Part shown: piece after piece, positions 37,010 to 45,354 of the stretch
Position numbering within the stretch: the first letter of the stretch is position 1
How the letters are laid out: the number at the start of each line of letters is the position of its first letter
Source of the DNA: Marinospirillum minutulum DSM 6287
GTDB taxonomy: Bacteria > Pseudomonadota > Gammaproteobacteria > Pseudomonadales > Halomonadaceae
NCBI RefSeq assembly: GCF_000422325.1
Contig: NZ_KE383818.1
Span: 371,945-435,944 of the forward strand
Direction of reading: 5' to 3'
DNA length: 64,000 nucleotides
Notes under the pieces: model-generated
Told to the model about the DNA's origin: nothing
The model's input: the letters and a program-made list of their open reading frames with translations, nothing else
Databases searched by the model: none
Made by a program: the position numbers and the translations under genes

Positions 37010-37315
37010 TTTGCCTAAAAGGCTTTACTCAACAACGGCCTATATTCTAGTTTAAAAATTCCTAAGGTCAAGCCTTAAGCTGTTTTAACTTCAACCTTTT
37101 TAAGAGAGCTGGCAATGCAAATAAAGTTTGTTCTGGGCATCAACCTCGTTACAGTCTTTCGCAATGAGTATATATTTGGTCTTTTCAAGACTTTGAGTAT
37201 CAGCACTTAGCTACTACAAGCAGCACCTAGTTCTTAAGGTGTTATTTTGCTAATCTTGTGGCTAATTTTAATTAGTACTAGAGGGTTAGCCACCCCTAAT
37301 TACAAGGGAATGAAG
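37010..37315. other. 306-base left island junction, no gene seen
   Basis: AT-rich sequence between tRNA-Asn copy 2 and hsdM. It must hold the hsdM promoter, but no clear -35/-10 pair can be chosen by eye. No integrase fragment or transposon end was recognised. AAGGGA just before 37316 is the hsdM ribosome site. Confidence 0.5.
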
Positions 37316-39010
37316 ATGACCAGCAGTGAAGAACAAGCCTTTCTAAATGATCTAGAGAAAAAACTCTGGACCAGCGCCAACAAGCTTTTACCCTCCTTAG
37401 ATGCCAGCCAATATAAACACGTAGTTCTAGGTCTAGTATTTTTAAAATACGTATCCGATGCCTTTGATATTCGTCGTAAGCAACTCATCGAAAACTTCAA
37501 AAACCCTGAGCATATCTATTTTCTAGACCCAGAAGATTTTGAAGCTGGTGCTGAAGGTGAAGACTACCAAGCAGAAATAAAAGAAGAATTAGAACAACGC
37601 GACTACTACACCGAAAAAAACGTGTTTTGGGTGCCGCAAGCCGCCCGTTGGGAGTTTTTACAAAACCAAAATAAAGTCGTTATTACCGGCGAAATTAAAA
37701 TTGGCGATAAAACCATTCGCAGCGTTGGCCAGTTAATTGATAACGCGTTGGATTGCATAGAAGTAGACAACCCAAAACTAAAAGGCGTACTCAACAAACG
37801 CTATACCCAGTTGCAAATAGACCAAGCCAAACTGGGTGAGCTAATCGACCTTATCGCTACTATTCCTTTTACCCACGCCACGCTTAGCAGCAAAGATATT
37901 TTAGGCCATGTGTACGAATACTTTTTAGGCCAATTTGCCCTTGCCGAAGGTAAAAAAGGCGGCCAGTTCTACACGCCCAAATCCATTGTTACCTTAATAG
38001 TACAAATGCTCGAACCCTTTAAAGGGCGCGTGTACGACCCCGCCATGGGCAGCGGTGGCTTCTTTGTGCAATCAGAAAAATTTATTAGCGAACATCAAGG
38101 CAAAATAGGTGATGTAAGCATTTACGGCCAAGAAGCCAACCACACCACCTGGCAACTAGCCGCCATGAACATGGTGATTCGTGGCATAGACTTCAACTTT
38201 GGCAAACAACCCGCCAGCACCTATACCCACAACCAACACCCTGACTTACGCGCCGACTTTGTAATGGCAAACCCGCCTTTTAATATGAAAGAGTGGGACA
38301 CAGGCGTAGACGAAAACGACCCACGCTGGCAATACGGCAAACCACCATCAGGCAACGCCAACTTTGCATGGCTACAACACATGCTTTACCACACCGCCCC
38401 CAACGGCAGCCTAGGTTTATTGTTAGCGAATGGCTCCATGAGCTCTAACACCTCGGGCGAGGGCGATATACGCAAAGCATTAATTGAAGCCGACTTAGTA
38501 GAATGCATGGTCGCCTTACCCGGCCAACTATTTACCAACACCCAAATTCCCGCCTGTATTTGGTTTTTAACCAAAAATAAAGGCGCACGTACCTCTGCAT
38601 CGGGTAAAAAACTACGCGACAGAAGCGGCGAAGTATTATTCATAGACGCCCGCCAACTAGGCTTTATGAAAGACCGCGTACTGCGAGACTTTAGCGACGA
38701 CGACTTAAAACAAATCAGCGATACCTTTCATAACTGGCAAACTGTAGGTCGGGATTTATCCCAACAAGACGCAACCTACGAAAATATCGCAGGCTTCTGT
38801 TACAGCGCCAAATTAGAAGAAATAGCCAAGCACGATTTTGTACTCACCCCAGGCCGCTATGTAGGCGCTGCCGAAGAGGAAGACGACGGCGAACCCTTTG
38901 CTGAAAAAATGGAACGCCTAACCAGCACCCTAAAAGAACAGTTTGCAGAATCTAATCGACTAGAAACTGAGATTAAAAAGAACTTAGCGGGGCTTGGGTA
39001 TGACCTTTGA
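37316..39010 (+). CDS. hsdM: Type I restriction-modification system, methyltransferase subunit HsdM
   Basis: N6-adenine methyltransferase of a type I system. 564 residues from ATG 37316, the better of two close ATGs given AAGGGA 6 bases upstream. An N-terminal helical HsdM_N domain (FLNDLEKKLWTSANKLLPSLD) is followed by the SAM motif DPAMGSGGFF and catalytic NPPF (VMANPPFNMKEW). GC content is visibly higher here than in the RT gene downstream. Its last 11 bases overlap the start of the AlbA_2 gene; the same tail is duplicated just before hsdS. Confidence 0.96.
   Translation: MTSSEEQAFLNDLEKKLWTSANKLLPSLDASQYKHVVLGLVFLKYVSDAFDIRRKQLIENFKNPEHIYFLDPEDFEAGAEGEDYQAEIKEELEQRDYYTEKNVFWVPQAARWEFLQNQNKVVITGEIKIGDKTIRSVGQLIDNALDCIEVDNPKLKGVLNKRYTQLQIDQAKLGELIDLIATIPFTHATLSSKDILGHVYEYFLGQFALAEGKKGGQFYTPKSIVTLIVQMLEPFKGRVYDPAMGSGGFFVQSEKFISEHQGKIGDVSIYGQEANHTTWQLAAMNMVIRGIDFNFGKQPASTYTHNQHPDLRADFVMANPPFNMKEWDTGVDENDPRWQYGKPPSGNANFAWLQHMLYHTAPNGSLGLLLANGSMSSNTSGEGDIRKALIEADLVECMVALPGQLFTNTQIPACIWFLTKNKGARTSASGKKLRDRSGEVLFIDARQLGFMKDRVLRDFSDDDLKQISDTFHNWQTVGRDLSQQDATYENIAGFCYSAKLEEIAKHDFVLTPGRYVGAAEEEDDGEPFAEKMERLTSTLKEQFAESNRLETEIKKNLAGLGYDL
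38937..39004 (+). repeat. hsdM 3' tail, first copy of a duplicated segment
   Basis: 68 bases encoding EQFAESNRLETEIKKNLAGL and the ATG of the next gene. About 79 percent identical by eye to 40416-40483, including an unbroken 24-base match. Each copy ends at the ATG of the following gene. Confidence 0.85.
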
Positions 39011-40379
39011 CAGCCCGCTTTGGCAAGAAATACAGCAAGGTGAAAGCAAAACGCTCGAATTCAAGCAACAACTACCCAAAGGCGAGCAACTAGCTAAAAC
39101 ACTGATTGCCTTCGCCAATACGAGCGGTGGCAAGCTCATTGTTGGTGTAGATGACGAGCGCCAGATTATTGGTATTAAAACCGATGAATTTGAGCTGATG
39201 GATCAAATAGCCTCCATCGTGCACGAAAACTGCTTACCTACCTTATTACCCAGCATTTATTTAGAAACACTGGATAATAAAACGCTAGTGATTGTGCAGG
39301 TGCATCGCGGCAGTCAACTGCCCTATTACTTAAAGTCTAAAGGGCGCGAACAAGGCACTTATGTGCGTATTGGCGCAAGCAATCGCCCAGCCAGCTTAGA
39401 CATGATTCATGAGTTAGAGCGCCAACGCTTAAACCAAAGTTTTGATGAACAAGCCGCTTGGGATATACAACTAGAAGATCTAGACCTAACACCCTTGCTG
39501 CAAGCCTTTCAACAACAAGGCAAAGCGTTGAACCAGCAACGGCTGCACAGCCTAAAACTGATAAAAACCGAACACGGCGTTACCCATCCAACGCACGGTT
39601 TAATTATATTGCTAGGCTTATACGAGCATGTGGAAATAAAATGCAGCCGTTTTAAGGGCACGGATATGACGGTATTTTTGGATAAAAAAGAATACAGAGG
39701 CAATCTTTTTTACCAGCTTGAACAAACTGAATTGTTTATAAAAAACCATCTGCATTTAAAGGCTGAAATTCTTGGCCTGCAGCGTACCGAAACGTATGAA
39801 ATTCCTATGGCCGCCATTCGTGAAGCCTTAATCAACGCAATTATCCACCGCGACTACAGCAACTTTGGCCGTGATATAAAAGTGGGCATTTATGATGATG
39901 CGCTGAACATTGTATCCCCAGGCGGTTTGCCGCATGGGATTACGCTAAACGAAGCCCTGCAAGGCCGCTCTGAAATTCGTAATAAAGTATTAGCCCGAGT
40001 GTTTAAAGCGCTGGGTTATATTGAACAATGGGGCAGCGGCATTGCTCGTATTCAGCAACTATGCCGCGAAGCCGATTGCCAGCCACCCATTTTTAAAGAA
40101 ACGGGTGATTTTTTTGATATTGAATTCTTACGTGATGTGCAAGAAGCCCCAGATTCTGAAGGTGGTCAAATAGGTGGTCAAATAGGTGGTCAAATAACTG
40201 AGAGCCAACGCAGTGTGCTGCTGCTTATTCAAAATAAACCACAGATAACACGCCAAGAGCTAGCTAAAGAACTTCAAATAAACCCCTCAGCCGTGCAGAA
40301 GCACATAGAGAACCTGAAAGAACAGGGCGTTATTGAACGCATCGGCGGCACACGGGGTTATTGGCAGGTGAAAATATGA
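39000..40379 (+). CDS. AlbA_2 (Schlafen-like) ATP-binding-domain protein with C-terminal winged HTH
   Basis: 459 residues from ATG 39000. An N-terminal AlbA_2 domain (about 10-125) has TLEFKQQLPKGEQLAKTL and AFANTSGGKLIVGVDDERQIIG. The middle (about 270-340) has the HATPase-like AAIREALINAIIHRDYS typical of this family, and the C-terminus a winged helix (ITRQELAKELQINPSAVQKH). A run of three GGQI repeats links the two. Such proteins are frequent accessories in type I restriction loci, with proposed regulatory roles; function here is unknown. It sits between hsdM and hsdS and overlaps hsdM by 11 bases; the layout suggests insertion with duplication of the hsdM tail. Confidence 0.9.
   Translation: MTFDSPLWQEIQQGESKTLEFKQQLPKGEQLAKTLIAFANTSGGKLIVGVDDERQIIGIKTDEFELMDQIASIVHENCLPTLLPSIYLETLDNKTLVIVQVHRGSQLPYYLKSKGREQGTYVRIGASNRPASLDMIHELERQRLNQSFDEQAAWDIQLEDLDLTPLLQAFQQQGKALNQQRLHSLKLIKTEHGVTHPTHGLIILLGLYEHVEIKCSRFKGTDMTVFLDKKEYRGNLFYQLEQTELFIKNHLHLKAEILGLQRTETYEIPMAAIREALINAIIHRDYSNFGRDIKVGIYDDALNIVSPGGLPHGITLNEALQGRSEIRNKVLARVFKALGYIEQWGSGIARIQQLCREADCQPPIFKETGDFFDIEFLRDVQEAPDSEGGQIGGQIGGQITESQRSVLLLIQNKPQITRQELAKELQINPSAVQKHIENLKEQGVIERIGGTRGYWQVKI
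40161..40196 (+). repeat. Three tandem 12-bp repeats (GGQI) inside the AlbA_2 gene
   Basis: GGTGGTCAAATA occurs three times without interruption and encodes three Gly-Gly-Gln-Ile units in the linker before the winged helix. As 12 is divisible by three, slippage would change linker length without a frameshift. Confidence 0.92.
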
Positions 40380-40489
40380 AGCAGCAGATTTTACGGCTTA
40401 TGCAGCCATTACCAGAACAGTTTGCCGAGTCCGACTGTCTAGAAGCCGAGATTAAAAAGAACTTAGCGGGGTTGAGTTATGAGTGCTGA
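40376..40489 (+). pseudogene. Duplicated hsdM C-terminal tail, 37-codon remnant
   Basis: A short frame starting at ATG 40376, overlapping the AlbA_2 stop by 4 bases. Residues from about 14 onward (EQFAESDCLEAEIKKNLAGL) repeat the C-terminus of HsdM. It ends 11 bases inside hsdS, exactly as hsdM ends 11 bases inside the AlbA_2 gene. The most economical reading is that this is the original hsdM end, left behind when the AlbA_2 unit entered; the product may now serve only to couple translation to hsdS. Confidence 0.75.
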
Positions 40490-41945
40490 GTGGCCTGTAG
40501 TATTAATAGATAATATTAAATCAGGTATAAAAGGTGCAATCGCAATTGGGCCTTTTGGCTCGAGAATGAAAAGTGATTGTTATGTCGATAAGGGTGTGCC
40601 AGTTATCCGAGGAACAAATATAACAGGAGGTCCTAAATTTGAAGGTAACTTTGTCTACATTAGTGAAGAAAAAGCTCAAACATTAGGCTCTAGTAATGTA
40701 TTCAAAAATGATTTGGTATTCCCGCATAGAGGTTCAATTGGAGAAGTAGGTATCATCCAAGATAATGAGCAATATGTTATTTCATCAAGTTTAATGAAAT
40801 TGACTTGTGATACTAAAATAGCAAACCCTAAGTTTATTTATTACTTTTTTAAAAGTTACTTAGGAAGGCATCAGTTACTAAAAAATGCTTCACAAGTCGG
40901 GACGCCAGGAATAGGACAGCCTTTAACTTCATTAAAAAGTATTGAGATTAAGCTACCACCAATTGAAGTGCAGGATCGTATTGACTGTGTTTTAAGCTCT
41001 ATCGATGAAAAAATCGAACTTAACCGTCAAACCAACCAAACCCTAGTGCAAATCGCCCAAGCCATTTTCAAAAGCTGGTTTGTCGATTTTGAACCCACCC
41101 GCGCCAAAATCATCGCCAAAGAACAAGGCGCAAATTCAGCCACCCAAGAACTCGCTGCCCAAGCCATCATCTGCGGCGCAATCACACTAGAACAACTCGC
41201 CGAGGTGGAACAAAACCTAGAAACCACCCTGCAACAAGCCATTGATGAAAAACTAAACCAACACAAGCAAACAAACCCAACCGCCCTAAACGCACAACAA
41301 CTCAAAACCACCGCCGCCTTATTCCCTAATGAACTGGTGGAATCCGAGCTGGGGGACGTGCCGAAGGGGTGGGAAGTGAAAGCGTTAGACGAGATAGCCC
41401 ACTATCAAAACGGACTTGCTCTTCAAAAGTTTCGGCCAGAAGGCGACGAGGAATCATTACCTGTTTTAAAAATAGCTCAACTTCGAAAGGGTTTTGCAGA
41501 TGGTGAAGAGCGAGCATCTGCAAATATCAAACCAGAATGTATTGTTGATAATGGAGACGTGGTGTTTTCTTGGTCAGGATCTCTCATTGTTGATATCTGG
41601 TGTGGTGGAAAAGTTGCGCTAAATCAGCACCTATTTAAAGTGACATCTCAGAACTACCCTAAATGGTTTTACTACTACTGGACTAAGCGTCACCTAGAAG
41701 TTTTTCAACAGATAGCTGCTGATAAAGCAGTAACCATGGGGCATATAAAACGTGAGCACCTATCGCAAGCTAAGTGCTTAGTTCCTGCAGATAATTTACT
41801 CGAACTAGGAGTAATAAGTAACCTACTTAAAAAGCAAGTGTTATTAAACCTTGAAAACTTTAGCCTTGAAAATATACGTGATGCTTTATTGCCGAAATTG
41901 CTTTCAGGTGAGCTACGAGTTAATAGTGGAAGTCATATAACATGA
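40479..41945 (+). CDS. hsdS: Type I restriction-modification system, specificity subunit HsdS
   Basis: 488 residues with two target-recognition domains separated by conserved helical spacers. The first TRD is about 1-165; the central spacer (LPPIEVQDRIDCVLSSIDEKIELN, then a helical insert to about 285) carries the family motif; the second TRD is about 290-440, ending with the second spacer and LRDALLPKLLSGEL-like end. The TRD-coding DNA is AT-rich while the spacer is GC-richer, consistent with TRD exchange. ATG 40479 lies within the hsdM-tail remnant. The stop overlaps the RT start by 4 bases. Confidence 0.95.
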   Translation: MSAEWPVVLIDNIKSGIKGAIAIGPFGSRMKSDCYVDKGVPVIRGTNITGGPKFEGNFVYISEEKAQTLGSSNVFKNDLVFPHRGSIGEVGIIQDNEQYVISSSLMKLTCDTKIANPKFIYYFFKSYLGRHQLLKNASQVGTPGIGQPLTSLKSIEIKLPPIEVQDRIDCVLSSIDEKIELNRQTNQTLVQIAQAIFKSWFVDFEPTRAKIIAKEQGANSATQELAAQAIICGAITLEQLAEVEQNLETTLQQAIDEKLNQHKQTNPTALNAQQLKTTAALFPNELVESELGDVPKGWEVKALDEIAHYQNGLALQKFRPEGDEESLPVLKIAQLRKGFADGEERASANIKPECIVDNGDVVFSWSGSLIVDIWCGGKVALNQHLFKVTSQNYPKWFYYYWTKRHLEVFQQIAADKAVTMGHIKREHLSQAKCLVPADNLLELGVISNLLKKQVLLNLENFSLENIRDALLPKLLSGELRVNSGSHIT

Positions 41946-43447
41946 TACAAGCAAACCAAAAACCTAAAAGTGTTTTAGACTTAAACTGCACGGAAGCTCA
42001 AGCATTTTTCTTAAAGCATGAAAGCTACTTTAATGCAGATTTACCGCCATACTTCAACTTTGAAACAATACTTTCCGATGTCGCTAGTGAATTGGAAGAT
42101 AAGCCTTTAAAGAGTGTGCTTAGTGCAAAAAAGCCAAGAGACTATGACGACGTTAACCATGTCATTATCGCTAATAAAGATGGGCAGCTATCTTGGCGAC
42201 CTTTTCAGCTTATACATCCAGTTTTGTATGTTGATTTGGTAAGAGAAATAACCAAACAAGAGAACTGGGATAAGTTAAAAGCTAGACTTTTAATTTTGCA
42301 TAGCTGCGACAACATTAAATGTTTGAGTATGCCACTCGAGGCTCCTGAAAACATAAAAGATCGAGCCGAGCAGGTTAGCCAATGGTGGCAAGAGGTTGAG
42401 TTAAAGTCAGTCGAGTATTCATTGGATTATGAGTACTTATACGAAGCCGATATTGCCGATTGTTACGGCTCATTTTATACGCATTCAATTGCTTGGGCGG
42501 TTGAGAGTAAATCAGTTGCAAAGATAGAGAGATCTAGAAACAATCTTGGTAATTACATAGATAAGGCTATTCAAAACATGCAGCATGGCCAAACCAATGG
42601 AATCCCGCAGGGTTCGGTTCTTATGGATTTCATTGCGGAGCTTGTTTTAGGTTATGTTGACTTGAAGGTTGCAAATAAAATTGATGATAGCAACATAAAT
42701 GACTTCAAAATTTTACGTTACAGAGATGACTATAGAATATTTGTGAATAGTTCAGAAGACGGAGAAAAAATTCTTAAAGTTCTTTCAGAAGTTCTTACTG
42801 AGTTGGGCTTAAGGCTTAACTCAAATAAAACAAAATTTAGCTCTGATGTCGTAGGGGCCTCGATTAAGGAAGATAAAAAAGCTTGGATAGTTAGTAAAGG
42901 CTTCCATCGAAGCTTATTTAAGCATGCTATGTTGATAAAGCAGCATGCTGATTTTTTTCCGAACTCAGGTAGTCTGACTGTAGCTCTTAGTAAATTCCAT
43001 AAACGTACTCTTAAGCTAGAAGAGGTCGATACTACCTCGAAAGCAATTGTCAGTGTTATTGTCGATATTGCGTATAAAAACCCAAGAACCTACCCTGTTT
43101 GTTTTGCAATACTAAGCAAGTTTATTTCATTACTTGATGACCGTAGTCAAAATACATTAATTCGAAAAATACAGAATAAGTTCACCAAGTTGAATAATGT
43201 TGGCTATATGGAAGTCTGGTTTCAGCGGGCGATTAAAAATAAGCTGAAAGATGTCGTGCTGAATGAGCCCCTTTGTAAGCTAGTAAAAGGTGAGAAAGTT
43301 AACATTTGGAACTCAGAATGGATCAGTAGTTGTAAGTTAACAAAACTAATGGACTCAGCGGACTTTATTGATAAGGATAAGTTAGATGAGGCAGAGCCAA
43401 TTATCAACTCTCTCGAGTTCAACCTATTTTCCCAAGCTTCTGGATAA
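41942..43447 (+). CDS. Reverse transcriptase of the Abi/UG (defence) type
   Basis: 501 residues. Polymerase motifs are in order: A with D170 and D173 in EADIADCYGSFY, B as GIPQGS (220-225), C as YRDD (260-263) preceded by LR, and the following GLRLNSNKTKF. The C-terminal third (about 330-500) is helical with HEAT-like spacing, as in Abi and UNKNOWN-group antiviral RTs. Features of group II intron maturases, retrons and DGRs are absent. It starts on the last bases of hsdS (ATGA), so it is translationally coupled to a type I restriction operon. GC content looks near 37 percent, below hsdM. Likely antiviral; which class is not assigned. Confidence 0.9.
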   Translation: MIQANQKPKSVLDLNCTEAQAFFLKHESYFNADLPPYFNFETILSDVASELEDKPLKSVLSAKKPRDYDDVNHVIIANKDGQLSWRPFQLIHPVLYVDLVREITKQENWDKLKARLLILHSCDNIKCLSMPLEAPENIKDRAEQVSQWWQEVELKSVEYSLDYEYLYEADIADCYGSFYTHSIAWAVESKSVAKIERSRNNLGNYIDKAIQNMQHGQTNGIPQGSVLMDFIAELVLGYVDLKVANKIDDSNINDFKILRYRDDYRIFVNSSEDGEKILKVLSEVLTELGLRLNSNKTKFSSDVVGASIKEDKKAWIVSKGFHRSLFKHAMLIKQHADFFPNSGSLTVALSKFHKRTLKLEEVDTTSKAIVSVIVDIAYKNPRTYPVCFAILSKFISLLDDRSQNTLIRKIQNKFTKLNNVGYMEVWFQRAIKNKLKDVVLNEPLCKLVKGEKVNIWNSEWISSCKLTKLMDSADFIDKDKLDEAEPIINSLEFNLFSQASG

Positions 43448-43504
43448 GACACCAGCTTCGTGCTGATCATAAGTGTCGAATCACTGTTCAATAACTAAAT
43501 AATC
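43448..43504 (+). ncRNA. Hairpin just after the RT gene (candidate RNA element)
   Basis: GACAC-CAGC (43448-43456) pairs with GCTG (43462-43465) and GTGTC (43473-43477), with a TTCGT loop and a 7-base bulge. No T-run follows, so it is not a classical terminator. Some antiviral RTs need an adjacent structured RNA, hence the call; evidence is weak. Confidence 0.25.
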
Positions 43505-43648
43505 GTGTCCGCCTGTGAATGCACAGTCATAAACTGGCAGTCAGCAAACCGAATCGTTAGCGAAAGTGCCGACTTTCATCGCTTTATGGAGCAGTTGGGA
43601 ATCTACGGCCAAACGGGGCGTATGATTAAAGGTGTGCGGAATAAGTAA
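43505..43648 (+). pseudogene. 47-codon gene remnant of unknown family
   Basis: A frame opening after TAA 43496, with GTG at 43505, encodes a peptide with NWQSANRIVSESADFHRF and then EQLGIYGQTGRMIKGVRNK. It looks like the C-terminal end of a longer protein, since there is no ribosome site and it ends naturally at TAA. The parent family is not recognised. It suggests that a gene was lost between the RT and the higBA-like pair. Confidence 0.5.
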
Positions 43649-43838
43649 GAATGAAACTGGAAAACTAAATATAAGCCATGTGAAATCTACCACCAAGATG
43701 GTAAGTACTGTCAACCAAGTGTTTGATTTTAAGCATTATTCTGTATTTGTGTTAACTAACAGCGTAGTAGCTGCAAGGACATAACAGAGAGTAAACCCCG
43801 CTCGATAGCCTTAATATAATCAACAAACAATAATTAAA
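43649..43838. other. Non-coding stretch before the higB operator
   Basis: 190 bases with no convincing frame, tRNA or insertion-sequence end. It contains TTAATATAATCAAC close to the operator, a possible -10 area for the toxin-antitoxin promoter. No inverted repeat longer than 8 bp was found apart from the operator. Confidence 0.4.
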
Positions 43839-43857
43839 ATTTACCTGTCAGGTAAAT
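43839..43857. promoter_or_regulatory. Perfect palindromic operator before the higB-higA/peptidase pair
   Basis: ATTTACCTG-T-CAGGTAAAT: two perfect 9-bp arms around one base, 20 bases before the toxin start. Toxin-antitoxin operons are usually autoregulated by the antitoxin HTH binding such a site, so the HigA-type protein encoded next is the expected ligand. Confidence 0.8.
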
Positions 43858-43877
43858 AATGATAAAGTCTATTCGAT

Positions 43878-44207
43878 ATGGAAATCCTTTTTGCCAACAA
43901 AAACATACGTAAGCTTTGCGAAAACCAGCGAGAAGCCGAGAAAAAACTCGGCTCTCAATGTGCACGTAAGTTACGTGCTCGGCTGAGTGATATTGAAGCT
44001 GTAAACCGAGTGACAGAACTTGTTGTAGGGAACCCGCATCCGCTAAAGGGAAATCGCCATGGTCAGTTTGCGCTTAATTTAGCGGGTGGCTGGCGATTAG
44101 TTTTTAGCCCAGCTAATGAGCCTTGTCCAATAAAAGATGATGGTGGTATTGACTGGGCGCAAGTCACCATCGTGTGTATTGAATTTATAGGTGATTATCA
44201 TGACTGA
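43878..44207 (+). CDS. HigB/RelE-superfamily toxin
   Basis: 109 residues. The fold pattern of HigB killers is visible: FANKNIRKLCENQREAEKKLG, then a basic HPLKGNRHGQFALNLAGGWRLVF, where Lys/Arg residues would cut mRNA in the ribosomal A site. An insert (SPANEPCPIKDDGGIDWAQV) and a C-terminal VCIEFIGDYHD complete it. It overlaps the antitoxin-peptidase gene by 8 bases and lies behind a palindromic operator. Toxin first, antitoxin second is the usual hig order. Confidence 0.87.
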   Translation: MEILFANKNIRKLCENQREAEKKLGSQCARKLRARLSDIEAVNRVTELVVGNPHPLKGNRHGQFALNLAGGWRLVFSPANEPCPIKDDGGIDWAQVTIVCIEFIGDYHD

Positions 44208-45315
44208 GTTAACTGCTGATTTTGCACCGGATTGGGTGTCTCCGCCGGGAGAGACTATTTTGGATATGGCTGAAGAGCGTGGTTGGGCGCAAACCGAGTT
44301 GGCGCAACGCTTGGGCTTTACCGAAAAACATACCAGCCAGCTAATTAATGGCAAAGTACCGCTAAGCCTTGATGCTGCCCAACGTTTAGAGCGTGTTGTG
44401 GGTGGAACGGTTGAGTTTTGGTTAACCCGTGAGGCGAATTATCAAAACCATAAAGCACGCATAGACGCAGCAGAAAAGCATGCCAGCTGGATCCCATGGC
44501 TTGATGAACTACCAGTAAAAGAGCTGATGAATGCTGGCGCCATTAGTAAACAACGCCTAGTAGCTAAAAATAAAGTCAGCATTGTTAAAGCCTGTTTACG
44601 GTTTTTTAGCGTTGCTTCGCCAACGCAATGGCGTGCGTATTACGGTGGTATGGAGGTAGCATTTCGTCGTAGCCAAGCGGAGCAATCCGACGTGGGCGCT
44701 ATTGCTGCTTGGCTAAGGTTGGGTGAACAAAAAGCCGAACAACTGTATGTACCCAAGTACAACAAAGCCCGTTTTGAAAAAGTATTAAAAGAAATACGCA
44801 GGTTAACACGCGAGCCTGTAGAAGTTTTTGAACCGAAAATTCGCAGTATGCTTGCAGAAGCAGGGGTAAAATTTGTACTGGTTCCAGCAATACCAAAATC
44901 ACGCGTGAGCGGTGTTGCGCGTTGGTTAAGCCCAACTCAACCATTAATTCAGTTATCTTTATATGGCAAAAGTAACGATAAGTTTTGGTTTACCTTCTTC
45001 CATGAAGCTGCGCATATTTTGTTGCACTCTGCGAATGCAGAAGAAAAAAAGTCTGTTTTTTTAGATGACCCTAACGCCGCACATACCGACGACCCACAAG
45101 AGCATGAAGCCAACCAGTGGGCTGGTAATTGGTTGATCCCTGAGCAATACGGTACTCGTTTAGCCGAGCTGAAAAGTAAAGCAAGTATTCAAGCATTTGC
45201 AGAAGAAATCGGTGTTCACCCTGGCATTGTTGTAGGGCGCTTACAGCATGATGGATTTATTCACTATTCAGCGATGAATTACTTAAAGCAAAAACTAGAT
45301 TTTATGCGTGGATAG
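44200..45315 (+). CDS. HigA-type antitoxin fused to an ImmA/IrrE metallopeptidase
   Basis: 371 residues from ATG 44200 (AGGTG 6 bases upstream; the frame opens 9 bases earlier). An XRE helix-turn-helix (about 15-75) with QTELAQRLGFTEKHTSQLINGKVPL is the HigA type. After a linker, a peptidase domain carries HEAAH (near residue 270) and a distal Glu region (EHEANQWAGNWLIPEQ) that gives the third ligand. ImmA/IrrE domains cleave repressors, so the antitoxin may carry its own switch. It overlaps the toxin and lies between the RT and the phosphatase gene. Confidence 0.9.
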   Translation: MTELTADFAPDWVSPPGETILDMAEERGWAQTELAQRLGFTEKHTSQLINGKVPLSLDAAQRLERVVGGTVEFWLTREANYQNHKARIDAAEKHASWIPWLDELPVKELMNAGAISKQRLVAKNKVSIVKACLRFFSVASPTQWRAYYGGMEVAFRRSQAEQSDVGAIAAWLRLGEQKAEQLYVPKYNKARFEKVLKEIRRLTREPVEVFEPKIRSMLAEAGVKFVLVPAIPKSRVSGVARWLSPTQPLIQLSLYGKSNDKFWFTFFHEAAHILLHSANAEEKKSVFLDDPNAAHTDDPQEHEANQWAGNWLIPEQYGTRLAELKSKASIQAFAEEIGVHPGIVVGRLQHDGFIHYSAMNYLKQKLDFMRG

Positions 45316-45354
45316 TTGGTTTAGCTAAAGAGAAATACAGTAAGGACGTGCTAA

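Noticed and set aside
37010-37315. Integrase or transposase fragment at the left island edge
   Set aside because: No reading frame with recombinase motifs was found on either strand.
40161-40196. Short CRISPR-like array
   Set aside because: The repeats are contiguous 12-bp units without spacers and lie in frame within a gene.
41942-43447. Group II intron, retron or diversity-generating RT
   Set aside because: No maturase or HNH domain, no recognisable msr/msd RNA and no template/variable repeat pair; the C-terminal helical region fits Abi/UG RTs better.
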